In this document: one piece after another, positions 22,771 to 32,857 of the stretch | Layout: every line of letters starts with the position of its first letter | How positions within the stretch are numbered: the stretch's first letter is position 1 | Assembly (NCBI RefSeq): GCF_002999335.1 | Contig: NW_020312115.1 | Span: 24,849-88,848 of the forward strand | Direction: 5' to 3' | Source of the DNA: Cyclospora cayetanensis | Taxonomy: Eukaryota > Apicomplexa > Conoidasida > Eucoccidiorida > Eimeriidae | DNA length: 64,000 bases | Made by a program: the position numbers and the translations under genes | The notes under the pieces: generated by a model | What the model saw: only the letters and a program-made list of their open reading frames with translations | Database searches by the model: none | What the model was told of the DNA's origin: nothing

Positions 22771-22982
22771 GGGACATTATTGTGTGCGTACGCACTAGAT
22801 GCTATTCGCAACCAGCTGCGAATGCTTGGGATGCTGACGGGGGTCAGCTACGCGCGTGTCAGCCGTTCCTCTATTCTCACATCAGGAATTCTGAGGGGCA
22901 CGGTCGGGGAAAGGAGGGAGCTTGTTTGAGCAACACCCCAATAGAATAACATGTTTGTATAAAATCTGGATGGAAGTGTCTG
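22771..22982 (+). mobile_element. Solo LTR-like copy of the 27-31 kb retroelement
   Basis: Aligns by eye with the two long repeats at 26963-27365 and 30498-30900. Shared blocks in the same order are TGTGTGCRT...CTAGATGCTAT, a GAATTCTGAGG block, and GTTTGTATAAAATCTGG, matching GTTTGCATAAAGTCTTG and GTGTGTATTGAGCCTGA in the other copies. There is no internal region next to it, as expected after LTR-LTR recombination. It is diverged, so the ends are approximate. Confidence 0.45.
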
Positions 22983-25614
22983 CCTCCGGTCAGGATGCCA
23001 CCTGACCTTAGGTAACTCTATTCAGTGTACTGACACGGTTTCCTAAACCCTTACTCTACTAGTAATCGAGCGTTGTAGCGCCCCTTCTAAGGTCTGCGCT
23101 GGGATTCCATTACTCCCAAATCACGAGAAATTCCAGATATCATTGTGGAATACTCGAGCAGGCAGGAGCACCGTGCGGTGCATATGTGGAGGCCATGTTT
23201 TCGGTGAACAATTATCCGTAAAGATTTTTGCGTATAGTGAGGATGTGCTGACTGGCTGGTTATGGTGTGAGGTCTGTGAAGGTACGTATTATTTTTGGCA
23301 TCGCTGAGTTATGGCTCCCCGTTGAAAAATGTAGGGTGTACACGTTTCTTTTGTCAAAGCATGCTGTTTGTGCCCGCCTAAATAGTTCCAAGGGTGCAAC
23401 CAGCTGCAGCGTTGCTGCCCCTGCTTCCGTTAAGTTCACGGCCTGATGGTATTGTGGAAGAGGGGGAGAGGGATTGCATTTTGGAAATGCAGATACGGCC
23501 AGGTTCCTTCATAATTATTGAGTGATCTTTTCCAAAGTTGGTTCCACTCATGGCGAGTTTGGAGTCAGCGGTATGTTTTTGATTATTGAACACTGGGGGT
23601 CGGGAAGAAAAGAGTTTTATAGTAGGCAAGGGAGTAGATACATACAAGCAGAGCTGACTAAAGGTCTCCAAGCCATGATACACGCTGATTATGTGTCTGC
23701 AAACGCCACTTATTGTAGCAGTCACACGAATGGCCCGTCCTTCGCGCTTTTCTAGTACTGGGGAGGAGCTCGTCTGCTGGCTTCACAGTGAGCGATATTC
23801 GTGAGACTCTCACAGCAGTTAGCTCTGCTTTCCCCTCGATACTTCTTCTGGTAGGCCGCTGAGCGTTCTGTGTAACGAATGAAAATATCCGAATACCCGT
23901 AGACGAAGGGGAGCCTAGGCTACAGACAGAATACACTGTCTCTGTACTGTCCCACGATACTTCGATGAATTTCTATTAATGTACACCCGCATTTTCTTTA
24001 CTTATTAAAGTTAAGATCTTTGGCTCCTTCTGCCTCATCACTTTTCCTGTCCCTGGCGTACTCCCTCGACATTCCTCTCCCCCACGGCTATTGAGTCACT
24101 CACACGTTGACAAAATTTTCTGCCACATAGGGTTGATGGCGCTTAGAGCCTTAATACCTGACCTTTCTACCGGAATTCTGCCACACAGGGTTGATAATAC
24201 TTCCAAAAAAGCCCTGATCCCTTACTCAAAATTAAGAGCTCATGTGAAGTAACCCTCTGGCCAAGACTCTTAGTCCTTTATATCTACCTTGCGAAAGCTT
24301 CACTCTCTAAGCCACAAAGGTATCCTCTTATGTCATCAATCCGTTCAAAGGTAACATATAAGTGCATAAAGGACCTTTGGGGCCCCTGATTGCTCAGCTC
24401 TGCACAGACAGCAGCCGTACGAGAGGGGCTGGGGCTACTCCCTATCCCTTCTACAGGGACCAAAAATGCCCCCTCACCCGCATCTCAAGGGAAGAGTATT
24501 CTACGTGCGCTATATATTTTAAAGGGGGGGTTCTTAGGGCGGAGATCAAAGTAGCAGTAGAAGCGGTTTGGAGGTGAAAGCTTTGTCTCCTGATGTCTAT
24601 GTGTACTTTTTCCTCGAAGTCATGACCTTGTCCTCCTTTGCATTCAAACGCTCCAGCTTAATCCACTGGCGACTCTACTTCATAGATCCAATACCACTGG
24701 CGGCCGATGACTTTCACAGTCATCGCCGTGTAAACCGCTTCGTCGACCATATAGAGCATCGTAAAAACTGGAACTGTGCAGGCGTAAATCGCACACCCCA
24801 AACTTACATCCCTAAGGAATACACCCCCCGTTAGCCCCCTTCAAGACCTCGAACCCAAACACTAAATACGCACAAACGTCAAGAAAACGACACAAGTGAA
24901 CCAAGACGATCACGAAACCCAAACCCAAAATCAGCCAATCAGCTTGCGAACAACACGGAAAACCACATGGACAGACAGATAGACAAAGCACAAAGCCAAG
25001 CAGTAAAAGAGCCAGTCCCCAGCAAAGAGGGTTGTGCAAGAAACAGGATGGAAGCCGAGGAGCACTTACGGGAGCGCTAAGAGCGGCATATGTCGAGGAA
25101 GACTTTAGGGAAAGCCAGGCAGGCAACCCCAAGAAAAGAGGTGCGTGTCAAAGTGAAAAACATAATAAATATACTAAACTCAACAGAAACAACGAAACAT
25201 CAGCTGTATATGTCTCACTCGTGAGTGACCAGATGATGAAAGTCGGGGTCCAGAAAAAAAGGAATTCCGCCTTCATCAAAAGGTCGTGGTTGCCGTAAAC
25301 GTTCATTCGCTTTCTTGGGAAGAATGGCATGTTAAGCTGATAAAAGAGCAGAGAACGCAGGCTGACGGTCAGCCCGTTCAAAAAGGGGTCAGGGACCCAG
25401 CAGTGTTCAATAACAGCGGCCATCAACGTATAAAAGGAGAAAATGAAAGCAACGTGCGTCCTAAGAAATGAGAGGATGGTACAGGACGCAGTAAAACATG
25501 CACGAACATCTTTTTAGCCCTATCCTTGTGCCTCCACTTCCTCTCACGTAAAAGAAAAGCAGGTGTTGCTCTGCTACTAAAAGCAGAATAATAGGGCATC
25601 AGAAGGCGGGAAAG
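22983..25614. other. Intergenic region without a recognisable gene
   Basis: Only short unrelated open frames. A diverged 19-bp direct pair (TCTGCCACAyAGGGTTGAT) lies at 24119-24137 and 24177-24195. A hydrophobic minus-strand frame at 24812-25132 lacks any other coding support. Confidence 0.4.
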
Positions 25615-26115
25615 CTAATGAAAGAGTGTTCTATCCTTGTTGTTGGAGATGCCTGCTCGCCGTTCTGCAATGAGATACTCATCGATATGCTGGATCAGCC
25701 ACCCGCATGACAAACGCAGCAACAAAAACTGTACCTGGTGAATGCTGAATAGCTCAACGAGAGGCCGTGGCTCAATGCCCTTTATCATCTTCTTTCCGTT
25801 GACTGACACTATATGTTGTTTCGGGACATTCGTATAGGTGTCTTCAAAATGAAACGCATGGGGGGTAGCAGGATACGTATACGTTCCGTCGGGGTTCAAG
25901 AACTTGCGGGGGTCCCCGTGGTGCGCATGGTCCTGTGGCATATTATACAGTCCCTTCGGCTCGGAATCATGGTGCTCTGCTGCTGGCGTTGTTGCTCCTC
26001 CTGATTTGACGGATGATGGTAGCGAGGAAAAAGAACGCGAGAGAGAGCGGGACAAAAAGCGCTCAGATATACCCCGAGGCAGGGGAATAAGTGAGCGGAA
26101 GGGAGAGAGCAGCAT
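25615..26115 (-). CDS. Small protein with probable mitochondrial presequence
   Basis: A single open frame of 166 codons from ATG 26115. The N-terminus is rich in Arg, Ser, Leu and Phe and lacks acidic residues (SERFLSRSLSRSFSSLPSSV), typical of a mitochondrial targeting sequence. The central part is His/Tyr/Pro-rich (HGDPRKFLNPDGTYTYPATP; HFEDTYTNVPKQHIVSVNGK) and looks like folded, non-repetitive protein. This resembles lineage-specific subunits of apicomplexan respiratory complexes or ATP synthase, but I do not recognise it. A possible 45-nt in-frame intron starts at CACCAG|GTACAG near the C-terminus; it is very short and may not be real. Confidence 0.6.
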   Translation of the reverse strand: MLLSPFRSLIPLPRGISERFLSRSLSRSFSSLPSSVKSGGATTPAAEHHDSEPKGLYNMPQDHAHHGDPRKFLNPDGTYTYPATPHAFHFEDTYTNVPKQHIVSVNGKKMIKGIEPRPLVELFSIHQVQFLLLRLSCGWLIQHIDEYLIAERRAGISNNKDRTLFH

Positions 26116-26962
26116 TTTGAATCAACAGTGTACCCTTTAGAATCTTTGGAACAGGGCTCAGAAAAGCAGTATCGCAAGGCATGCAGCAGGGACACACACG
26201 CCCTTATCTGCTTCTGTTGTTGCAGCAACCACCACCAGCCACAACAGGGGATAAAATACCATACGATTTCGTATATATATATTAGGTAAACCCCAAAGGG
26301 ATCTAGCAGCAGAGGCTGAAATAGCACTCCCCTCGTGTCAGAGCCCCAGCCAACAAAATCAGCCCACGTCGCTCGGTTGGTTTGGGAAATGAAGAACGCA
26401 GCAATTCCCTCAAATTAACGATTCACACGTGTTGTTTATATATCGAAAAAATAGTATGCAGAATGATTGGTGAAGGGGAGAAGTGGCAGTCGCAGATTAT
26501 TTTTTTCGCTTACGGTGCTGCGTTGCTTTTGGTCACAGGGGTTTAGGAGTAAGCAAGGATAAAGAAAATATTTAGAGGCACACACACGTCGCGAACGTAT
26601 ATCAAATTAAATTACTAATGTCAACAGGAACATGCTCATCGTTAACCGTTGTTGCCCCTATTTCCCGTGTAGAGTAACTGCGCACCTACCCAGTTATGTG
26701 CTTAGACACACCCAAACAGCGGCTACTATACTCACTGTGTAGTATTACAATCTAGCAAATAGTGAATGACTGATTTGGCAGTCTGTAGATCCCCCTTTAG
26801 CGCAGTTGGGATGGCGCCTTACACCACGAATGTACTCTGGCCGTCGCACACCAGGTTTACAGCGTTCTTAGGCTTACCACGGAACTTCCTGCTACACTAT
26901 GATTTACTTGCGGGCAAACCAATAAGTATACATTTTAGTAATACTTGGTTGAATATGACTAT
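26116..26962. other. Intergenic region upstream of the mitochondrial-type gene
   Basis: Holds the probable 5' UTR of the minus-strand gene. A short TATATATATATTAG tract lies at about 26270-26285. No gene recognised. Confidence 0.4.
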
Positions 26963-27365
26963 TTATTGAAGAGGATTGATGCCTCGACATGAGAAGACCT
27001 AGCGGTGTGTGCATCGCTAGATGCTATCTGCAACAGCTAACTGTGAGTTTCCGAAGAGCTTTAGCAATGCAACTGCGCCCACCCTAGCTGTCATTCTTTA
27101 TCGACGTAGTGGAATCTGAGGAATGGGGACAAAGGAAGCAGAAAGCTTCTTTGGAAAACACTCTACAACCCTCTTGTCAAGTTTGCATAAAGTCTTGATT
27201 TAATTGTCTCCCTACAGACACCTTAAAAAGAGGGTTACGGTTGGTATCGCTGCACGATTCGGTGCTCCTGATCCCACGTCCTTACTGGTCATTGATGCGG
27301 TGGGAGGTCAGATTGCCCTACACCAGCTGTCTGATCTCGGCTATTTTATTTGGCATTGAGAAATA
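26963..27365 (+). repeat. Left LTR-like direct repeat
   Basis: Begins TTATTGAAGAGGATTG and aligns with the right copy starting TTATTGAAGGGAACTA at 30498. Shared blocks in order: GGTGTGTGCA/GGTGTAAGCT; CACCCTAGCTGTC; GAAAACACTCT; GGTTGGTATC/AGTTGGTAGC; GGTGCTCCTGATCCCA/GCTGCTCCCA; ACTGGTCATT/ACTGATTGTT. The copies are old and diverged; the exact ends and TG...CA termini are not fixed. Confidence 0.5.
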
Positions 27366-30300
27366 TACTTTTAATCCTTTACAGCAATATGGAAAGGCAC
27401 CCTCCGGCGAGGAACATTTACGACAGCACAACGCCTGCTGGGGTGGCAGAGGCCAGCCTGAGTGCTGATGTGGACTTGGGGTCGCCACAGCAGTTAGAAA
27501 GGCTAGGTGATCAGCCAGCAAAATGCTTATGGATGCGTGGGTGAGCTTCTACCGAGCAAATAAGGAGGCACTAGAAAGTGCAGGTACTAAAATTGTTGAT
27601 CTGGTTGTTAAAGGTGTACCTCGCATCGTATCCCCTACATAAAGAGAAGCGAGCGTTTGTTGGGGGATGTCTACATAGAGGAGCAGCCCTTCGAAGGTGG
27701 CTTTATTCATGCACAGGTGAATGTTCACATGCAGAGCATACTGAAGTATAAGTTTTTCCTGGCCATGACTTATCCCTTTACGCGGAAATCAGCTCGACAG
27801 CAAACTTTGGGAGGGTTGAGAAGGCCGAAGCAGAGGACACTGTCGCTAGACAGGTATGTCAAGAAAGATATATCTTTGGCTTGCAAAAGAGACAGTTTAT
27901 ACAAACGCCTCCCTCTTAATGGATTTCCTGATTCGTACATCAGCGATTGTGTCAGGTCATCGCACGATGGAGAGCGACACAAATGTTGAAAAGCCAACCA
28001 ATAGGCTTTCGCCAGTGGTGGACTATTACAGCTGTCAGAAGTCAATGAGCGCATCCTCTACGTCTTTGGCTGGTAAGAAGAGCCAAGTCGGGATTCAGGG
28101 CTTTCTGATGCTAGCGCTTTCTCCATCTGCCTGAGCTTACAGTCTACGGAAGGCGAATAAAGACGGCCCGAGGGAAACCGCACCCGTAGGCAACCCCAAA
28201 CGATCCCTCAACATCGTACTCCTCATCTACTGTGAGAAAACGGGCAATGTAATACAAAGCTGCAAACGCATGCAGACAGGCGAAGAATGCAAAGGAAGGA
28301 AGTGATCCCGCCGGAAGCACGCTAGCTGGCCTGCAAAGTAGGTGCATGTAAGAAACGGAGAGCCCCCCGAGCAGGTAATGCAGTGAACGGGGCTCCAACG
28401 GATGGAATCACATTGAGAGACCCACAACGGGCCAATTTTGCGATATTATATTACAGATATATTAATAGTCCGGATCTAAGAGCTTTGTTTGAAAGTGAGT
28501 GCAAAGTGTATCGTTTATACGGGAAGACGGCGCTAAATTGCAATATGCTTGTTCACTCATTAGCAGAGTGTTCAGGCCTAACGTGATTTTGACGCACAAG
28601 GTTTATTGAAGGCTACAACAGCTTAATGTTGCGTTAATTTGAAATTAGACCCCAGATGCATGACCTATGACTTCCATGTTGAATCCGTTTGTCATGACGT
28701 AGTGCTAGGTATGCCATATGTGACCCTAGAGGAGAAACGCATCAGGCCACATCTGCGCGGTATGCAGGTTAGCTTGCAAGAAAGTGCTGAAAAAAATAGC
28801 TTTTAGGCCCCGAAAGAACGCTCATCTCATGTGGGGTGAGCGGAGTGGGAAGGATACCACAACAATATGAGGCAGGGCTTTCATCTGGAATTTAGCAGTG
28901 CAGTAAGAGAAGAACGGTTCGGAGCATCCAACCCATCTTGGTGGCTATGCAGCTAATACCTTTATCGAGAAATTTTATCGGGGTCCTCGCCATGGAATAG
29001 TAGGCAGGGGCAAACATTGTGGAGGACCTCATGAATATGCTAAATAATGATGAGCTTAAAGGAGGCTGCTCACCGAATGATCGCGCAGCGCAGCATATTG
29101 GGCTGATACTCGGGTCAATCTCAAACTGCGTTCCGGGGTATGAAAACCCTCAGAGCGCGAAAAGGAGCTCGAGTGGCAGGCTAACCACTTCTTGAGAAAA
29201 AGCAAAGTGTAGTAACGGACCAGAGCCTTTGGATATAACCTCATATTGGCATTGAAATTGACGAGAGGAGGACCATGTCTGTTAACTTTAAACCACTGAA
29301 AAAATTTCACTGTGAAACAAAAGTTCCCAGTGACTGATTTCGGTGAATTATTGGAAACCCACATGGATCAATAATAGGCCCTACGAACTCGCCAGAAGTC
29401 GAAGCTCTAAACCAGGTGGCTAGGACCATTTGTCGTGCTCTAAGGACCTCATGTGCTTTCTTACTTTATCGGCTGCCTAGAAGTTAAGGGACCAGAAAAG
29501 TGGCAGTATCTTTTCCTAAAGAAGTGTAATTCACCCGAGCCATTCGCGGACTTGGCCGCGCAGGGAAGTGTTTTAGTAGAAGCGGAGGATCCACTACGAG
29601 CTGTAGAAGTGTTGGATTCTAGGACTGTCAAGGTTCCAAGATGCACTAGTTAAGAGTTTCTAGTAAAATGAGTGGGTAGTATCAGCCACAAATGTTAATG
29701 AAAAAGCAGGTTGGGAGCTATCTTGCCCTTAAAAAAAACAGCGGCTCTGCCTTAAAACTACTAGTTGCCACACTGGATATTCTTTGCTTTTGCGTCCTTT
29801 GGTAAGCTTTCTTTGTCAGCGCACCTCCTGCATGAAATGAGTGCCTCCATCTATGGGTATAGCGCAGGGAAATTGGTTTTATTAGTATTGTTAAGGCGTT
29901 GCTCGAGACTCAGATTTCTCCGCAGGCGCTCCCACGTATCCTCTCCCTACATTTTTCCCTCTTGCCTCATTTGGGGCTTTGAATTTCGACTACACCACGT
30001 GCATCAGCTGTAGCAATGCTCAGGCATCGGTCTGTGGAGTGTGAAGACCTCGCAGAACTGGTGTATATTTGTACTCCCTTCACACATGTTACTTCTACTT
30101 TCTCGTAGCAGGAGGCCCCCACGTGCCAGCGCACGGACGACAGTGAGCCAACGCGCCGCCGCGGTCGTGTTGGTATGGTGATTCGTTCGATGTTGGCTAG
30201 CGCGCGTGTAAAAGTAGCTAGTGTCTTAGGGGTTGATGCACACTTTGCTTCGCCCATTTGCATTGTTGTTGCTTTTCTTCCTGCCTGGGGAGTGGCGGTA

Positions 30301-30497
30301 GGACGGAACAATATTTTTGTGTTCTTCACGCTGTTGATCACGATGTTCATGTACGAAACGTGAAGGCCTTTGCTTATATGAGCGCCGAAAATTGTAGCGG
30401 CCTAAGGTACACTCAAATCTTAGTTTATTACACTGTTATAATTAAGTAAGATTTAGTGAAGAAATGACCAATCGGCTTGTCCGTCCACACACGTGAA
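27366..30497 (+). mobile_element. Decayed Ty3/gypsy (chromovirus-like) element internal region
   Basis: Lies between the two LTR-like repeats. Broken coding pieces occur in the order expected. Near 27390-27640 two overlapping frames, possibly gag, begin MERHPPARNIYDS and continue after a frame change as MDAWVSFYRANKEALESAG. At 28669-28803 is a retropepsin C-terminal segment (FHVESVCHDVVLGMPYVTLE). At 29100-29375 is the RT N-terminal region with stops and one frame change (SEREKELEWQANHFLRKSK; VNFKPLKKF; then PVTDFGELLETHMDQ). At 29545-29645 is a chromodomain-like start (AVEVLDSRTVK). The RT active site, RNase H and integrase are not found between RT and chromodomain, so an internal deletion is likely. 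It cannot be active. Confidence 0.55.
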
Positions 30498-30900
30498 TTA
30501 TTGAAGGGAACTATTAATTCGATACATGAAGACGCATTGGTGTAAGCTTATGCGCCAGTTGCTATGCTCGACTAGTTGCGAACGCTCGGAGCGCTGAGAA
30601 GATGCGTCTACGTGCACCCTAGCTGTCGCTCTCCCTTCATATGGGAACGACTGATGGGTGCACGCACGGGTAAGACAAAGTCCTTTAGGAAAACACTCTG
30701 TAGCTTCCTAGTAAGTGTGTATTGAGCCTGAATTTGAATGTCTTTTTAGAAGGCATTAAATGGAGCGGTACAGTTGGTAGCAGCTCATTGTTCGATGCAG
30801 CTGCTCCCAGCTCATCCACTGATTGTTTATCAAGTGGGATGTTGTAAAGCTCCACCTTAGGTCTCTTGAGGGACACACTTTGATTTAGGCTCAACGCAAA
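30498..30900 (+). repeat. Right LTR-like direct repeat
   Basis: Diverged direct copy of 26963-27365, about 3.5 kb downstream in the same orientation. The shared blocks are listed under the left repeat. Confidence 0.5.
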
Positions 30901-32857
30901 CTTAAAAGAAAGTCATTACGTGGCTGATCAAAGAGCCTCTTTCCCATTTGCTGCACCCGAACAACAAACCAAATATTTAATTCCTTTCTCAGTCTCGGCT
31001 AAGTGATGTAATAGAACATGCCTTAAGTCTAGTTTAGCCCGCCACAAAGAGTGCTCGTGTAGAGGTCCTTGCACTTCACCACAGCGAAGAATCGCACTTT
31101 CTCAAAGTCTCATAAAATCATAAAAGCCCTACCTTATTTAATGTAAAGAGGACTAATGTAGTGGATAGAACCGAAGCATAACTCGGCTTGCTACTTCCTG
31201 CCCCTTCCCAGGCGCTAGCCCAGCATAATGTAAATAAAGAGGAGCATGGCTATTACAATGAAGTGTGTAAGGAAGTGTCATCTAGTTTTGGCGGGATTTT
31301 GGGTCTTAGCGTCTCTTTTTAAAGATCGTAGAGGGAGCGTTTTCCCTCCACTGTATGCGTCCGAGTAGCGCGAATTACCTTTCCTCTCTCAGCAAAGAAA
31401 CAGCCTGTTGACCCACTTCATCTATATATTTCATTCTTATTTTGGCATAAGCTTCACTTAGCTTGTGGTCATTCAGATCGTTTCCATGTGCCTCCTTCCA
31501 CTTTTTTGCCGTCATAGCATAACGGTCTGGCCAGCAGCTGTGACAAAAGAAGTAGATATGGACCTACCTCAATCGCGCATGTTTTTACCTGCACCACTTT
31601 GCAATAAATGACCAACCCCCTGTATCTCTTGCAACCCAACAGAGGGGCGTACAAGTAGACAGACCTCTTTGCAGCGTGTGCCCGCACAGTATTTATATAG
31701 CAGAATCTTTGCAGTAATCCATCAGAGTTTCGCCTGTAAGGGTGGTGTTCTATATCCTAAACAGGTGTTTTCATAGCTTAATGGAACGCCAGAGCCTAGC
31801 CACATCCTACTCACCGCTCATATCTGCTTTATTTTCGCGGTAGGTAATAACAGTGCTACGTTCTCAGATTACATTTAGAGTATAGCTCATATTTTGTGGT
31901 TTGTTGCTCTCCATAAATGCGCAATTCCTTGAGACAACAGCAGCTGCCCAGCGGTCTCCCTAGCAAAAGCACCGGCCACCGGCAGCCCGCAAAGGATTCT
32001 TTGGGTATGCCCTGCAATTTTTTTGAATGTAAGCTCATGATCTTCCGGATTCAATTCATAGCTGATGAGGACTCCCTCGGTACACTCATCTATCGTCGGA
32101 GGTCGAGGTCACGTTCTCACTGCTATGTACCTGTTCCTGCTGGAGGGCATCGAGATGCCAGCTCTCGGGAGTGGACAGGCTTGCTTTCTGTAAACTACGC
32201 ATAAAACGGGATTTTTATCAACGTTGGATTTGTATACTCTAGACCACGTGATCTGCTAAGTTATCTCATTCTCTACGGTCCAAAATCCACCTCAACCAGG
32301 GCGTGGCTTTCTCTAGAGCTTCATACCGCCTCACCAAAGGCGATAGTATCAGCACTAGTAAGGCAGATACCAACAGTATTTGGTGTAGGAGAGCGGTCAA
32401 ACTGCACACGGAAGAGCATCATCCGCAACACCGACAGAACTGGCAGAAGCAACAAGAAAAACGGCATCGATTCATTTCTTTGTTATTTCCTCCTTTGTGT
32501 TTTCATTTTTCGGGGTGAAATTTTCAGTGTGCATCGTTTAGCTGGGATTCACGTTCTTGCTTTGTTTAAACTCCCCCCGTTGTGTCCATAGATTCATGCC
32601 AAGATTCGCATGGTTTTAGACACTTCTACTGGAACAACTCCGCAGCCTTATACAATAGACTCCCTTATTGGTTATTTTGCCGAACGCTGTGCCTATCACA
32701 TACTGATGTATAAGTGTGTACTTCTTCTTTCAGTATATGTCTTCCGTAGCAACAGGTGCCCACAGCAAGCCACAGCCTCCCTGCACAAGCTTGACTCCCA
32801 CTAAGATACCAGCAAAGTCTCCGACATCTTTCGGTACTCACAGCAGAGAGGGCAAAG
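30901..32857. other. Region upstream of AMA1 with possible integrase-tail remnant
   Basis: No intact gene. At about 32595-32670 (+) the reading IRMVLDTSTGTTPQPYTIDS resembles the end of a Ty3/gypsy integrase core (N-x-S-T-G-x-T-P-F). It may be another piece of decayed retroelement. The AMA1 promoter should lie just upstream of 32858. Confidence 0.35.

Noticed and set aside
24568..24834. Plus-strand frame with HRRVNRFVDHIEHRKNW, thought to be a chromodomain
   Set aside because: Spacing and aromatic residues do not fit a chromodomain well, and no neighbouring retroelement motif is seen.
24812..25132. Hydrophobic minus-strand frame with possible TM helices
   Set aside because: No splice signals, domain or upstream context; composition can arise by chance from T/C-rich sequence.
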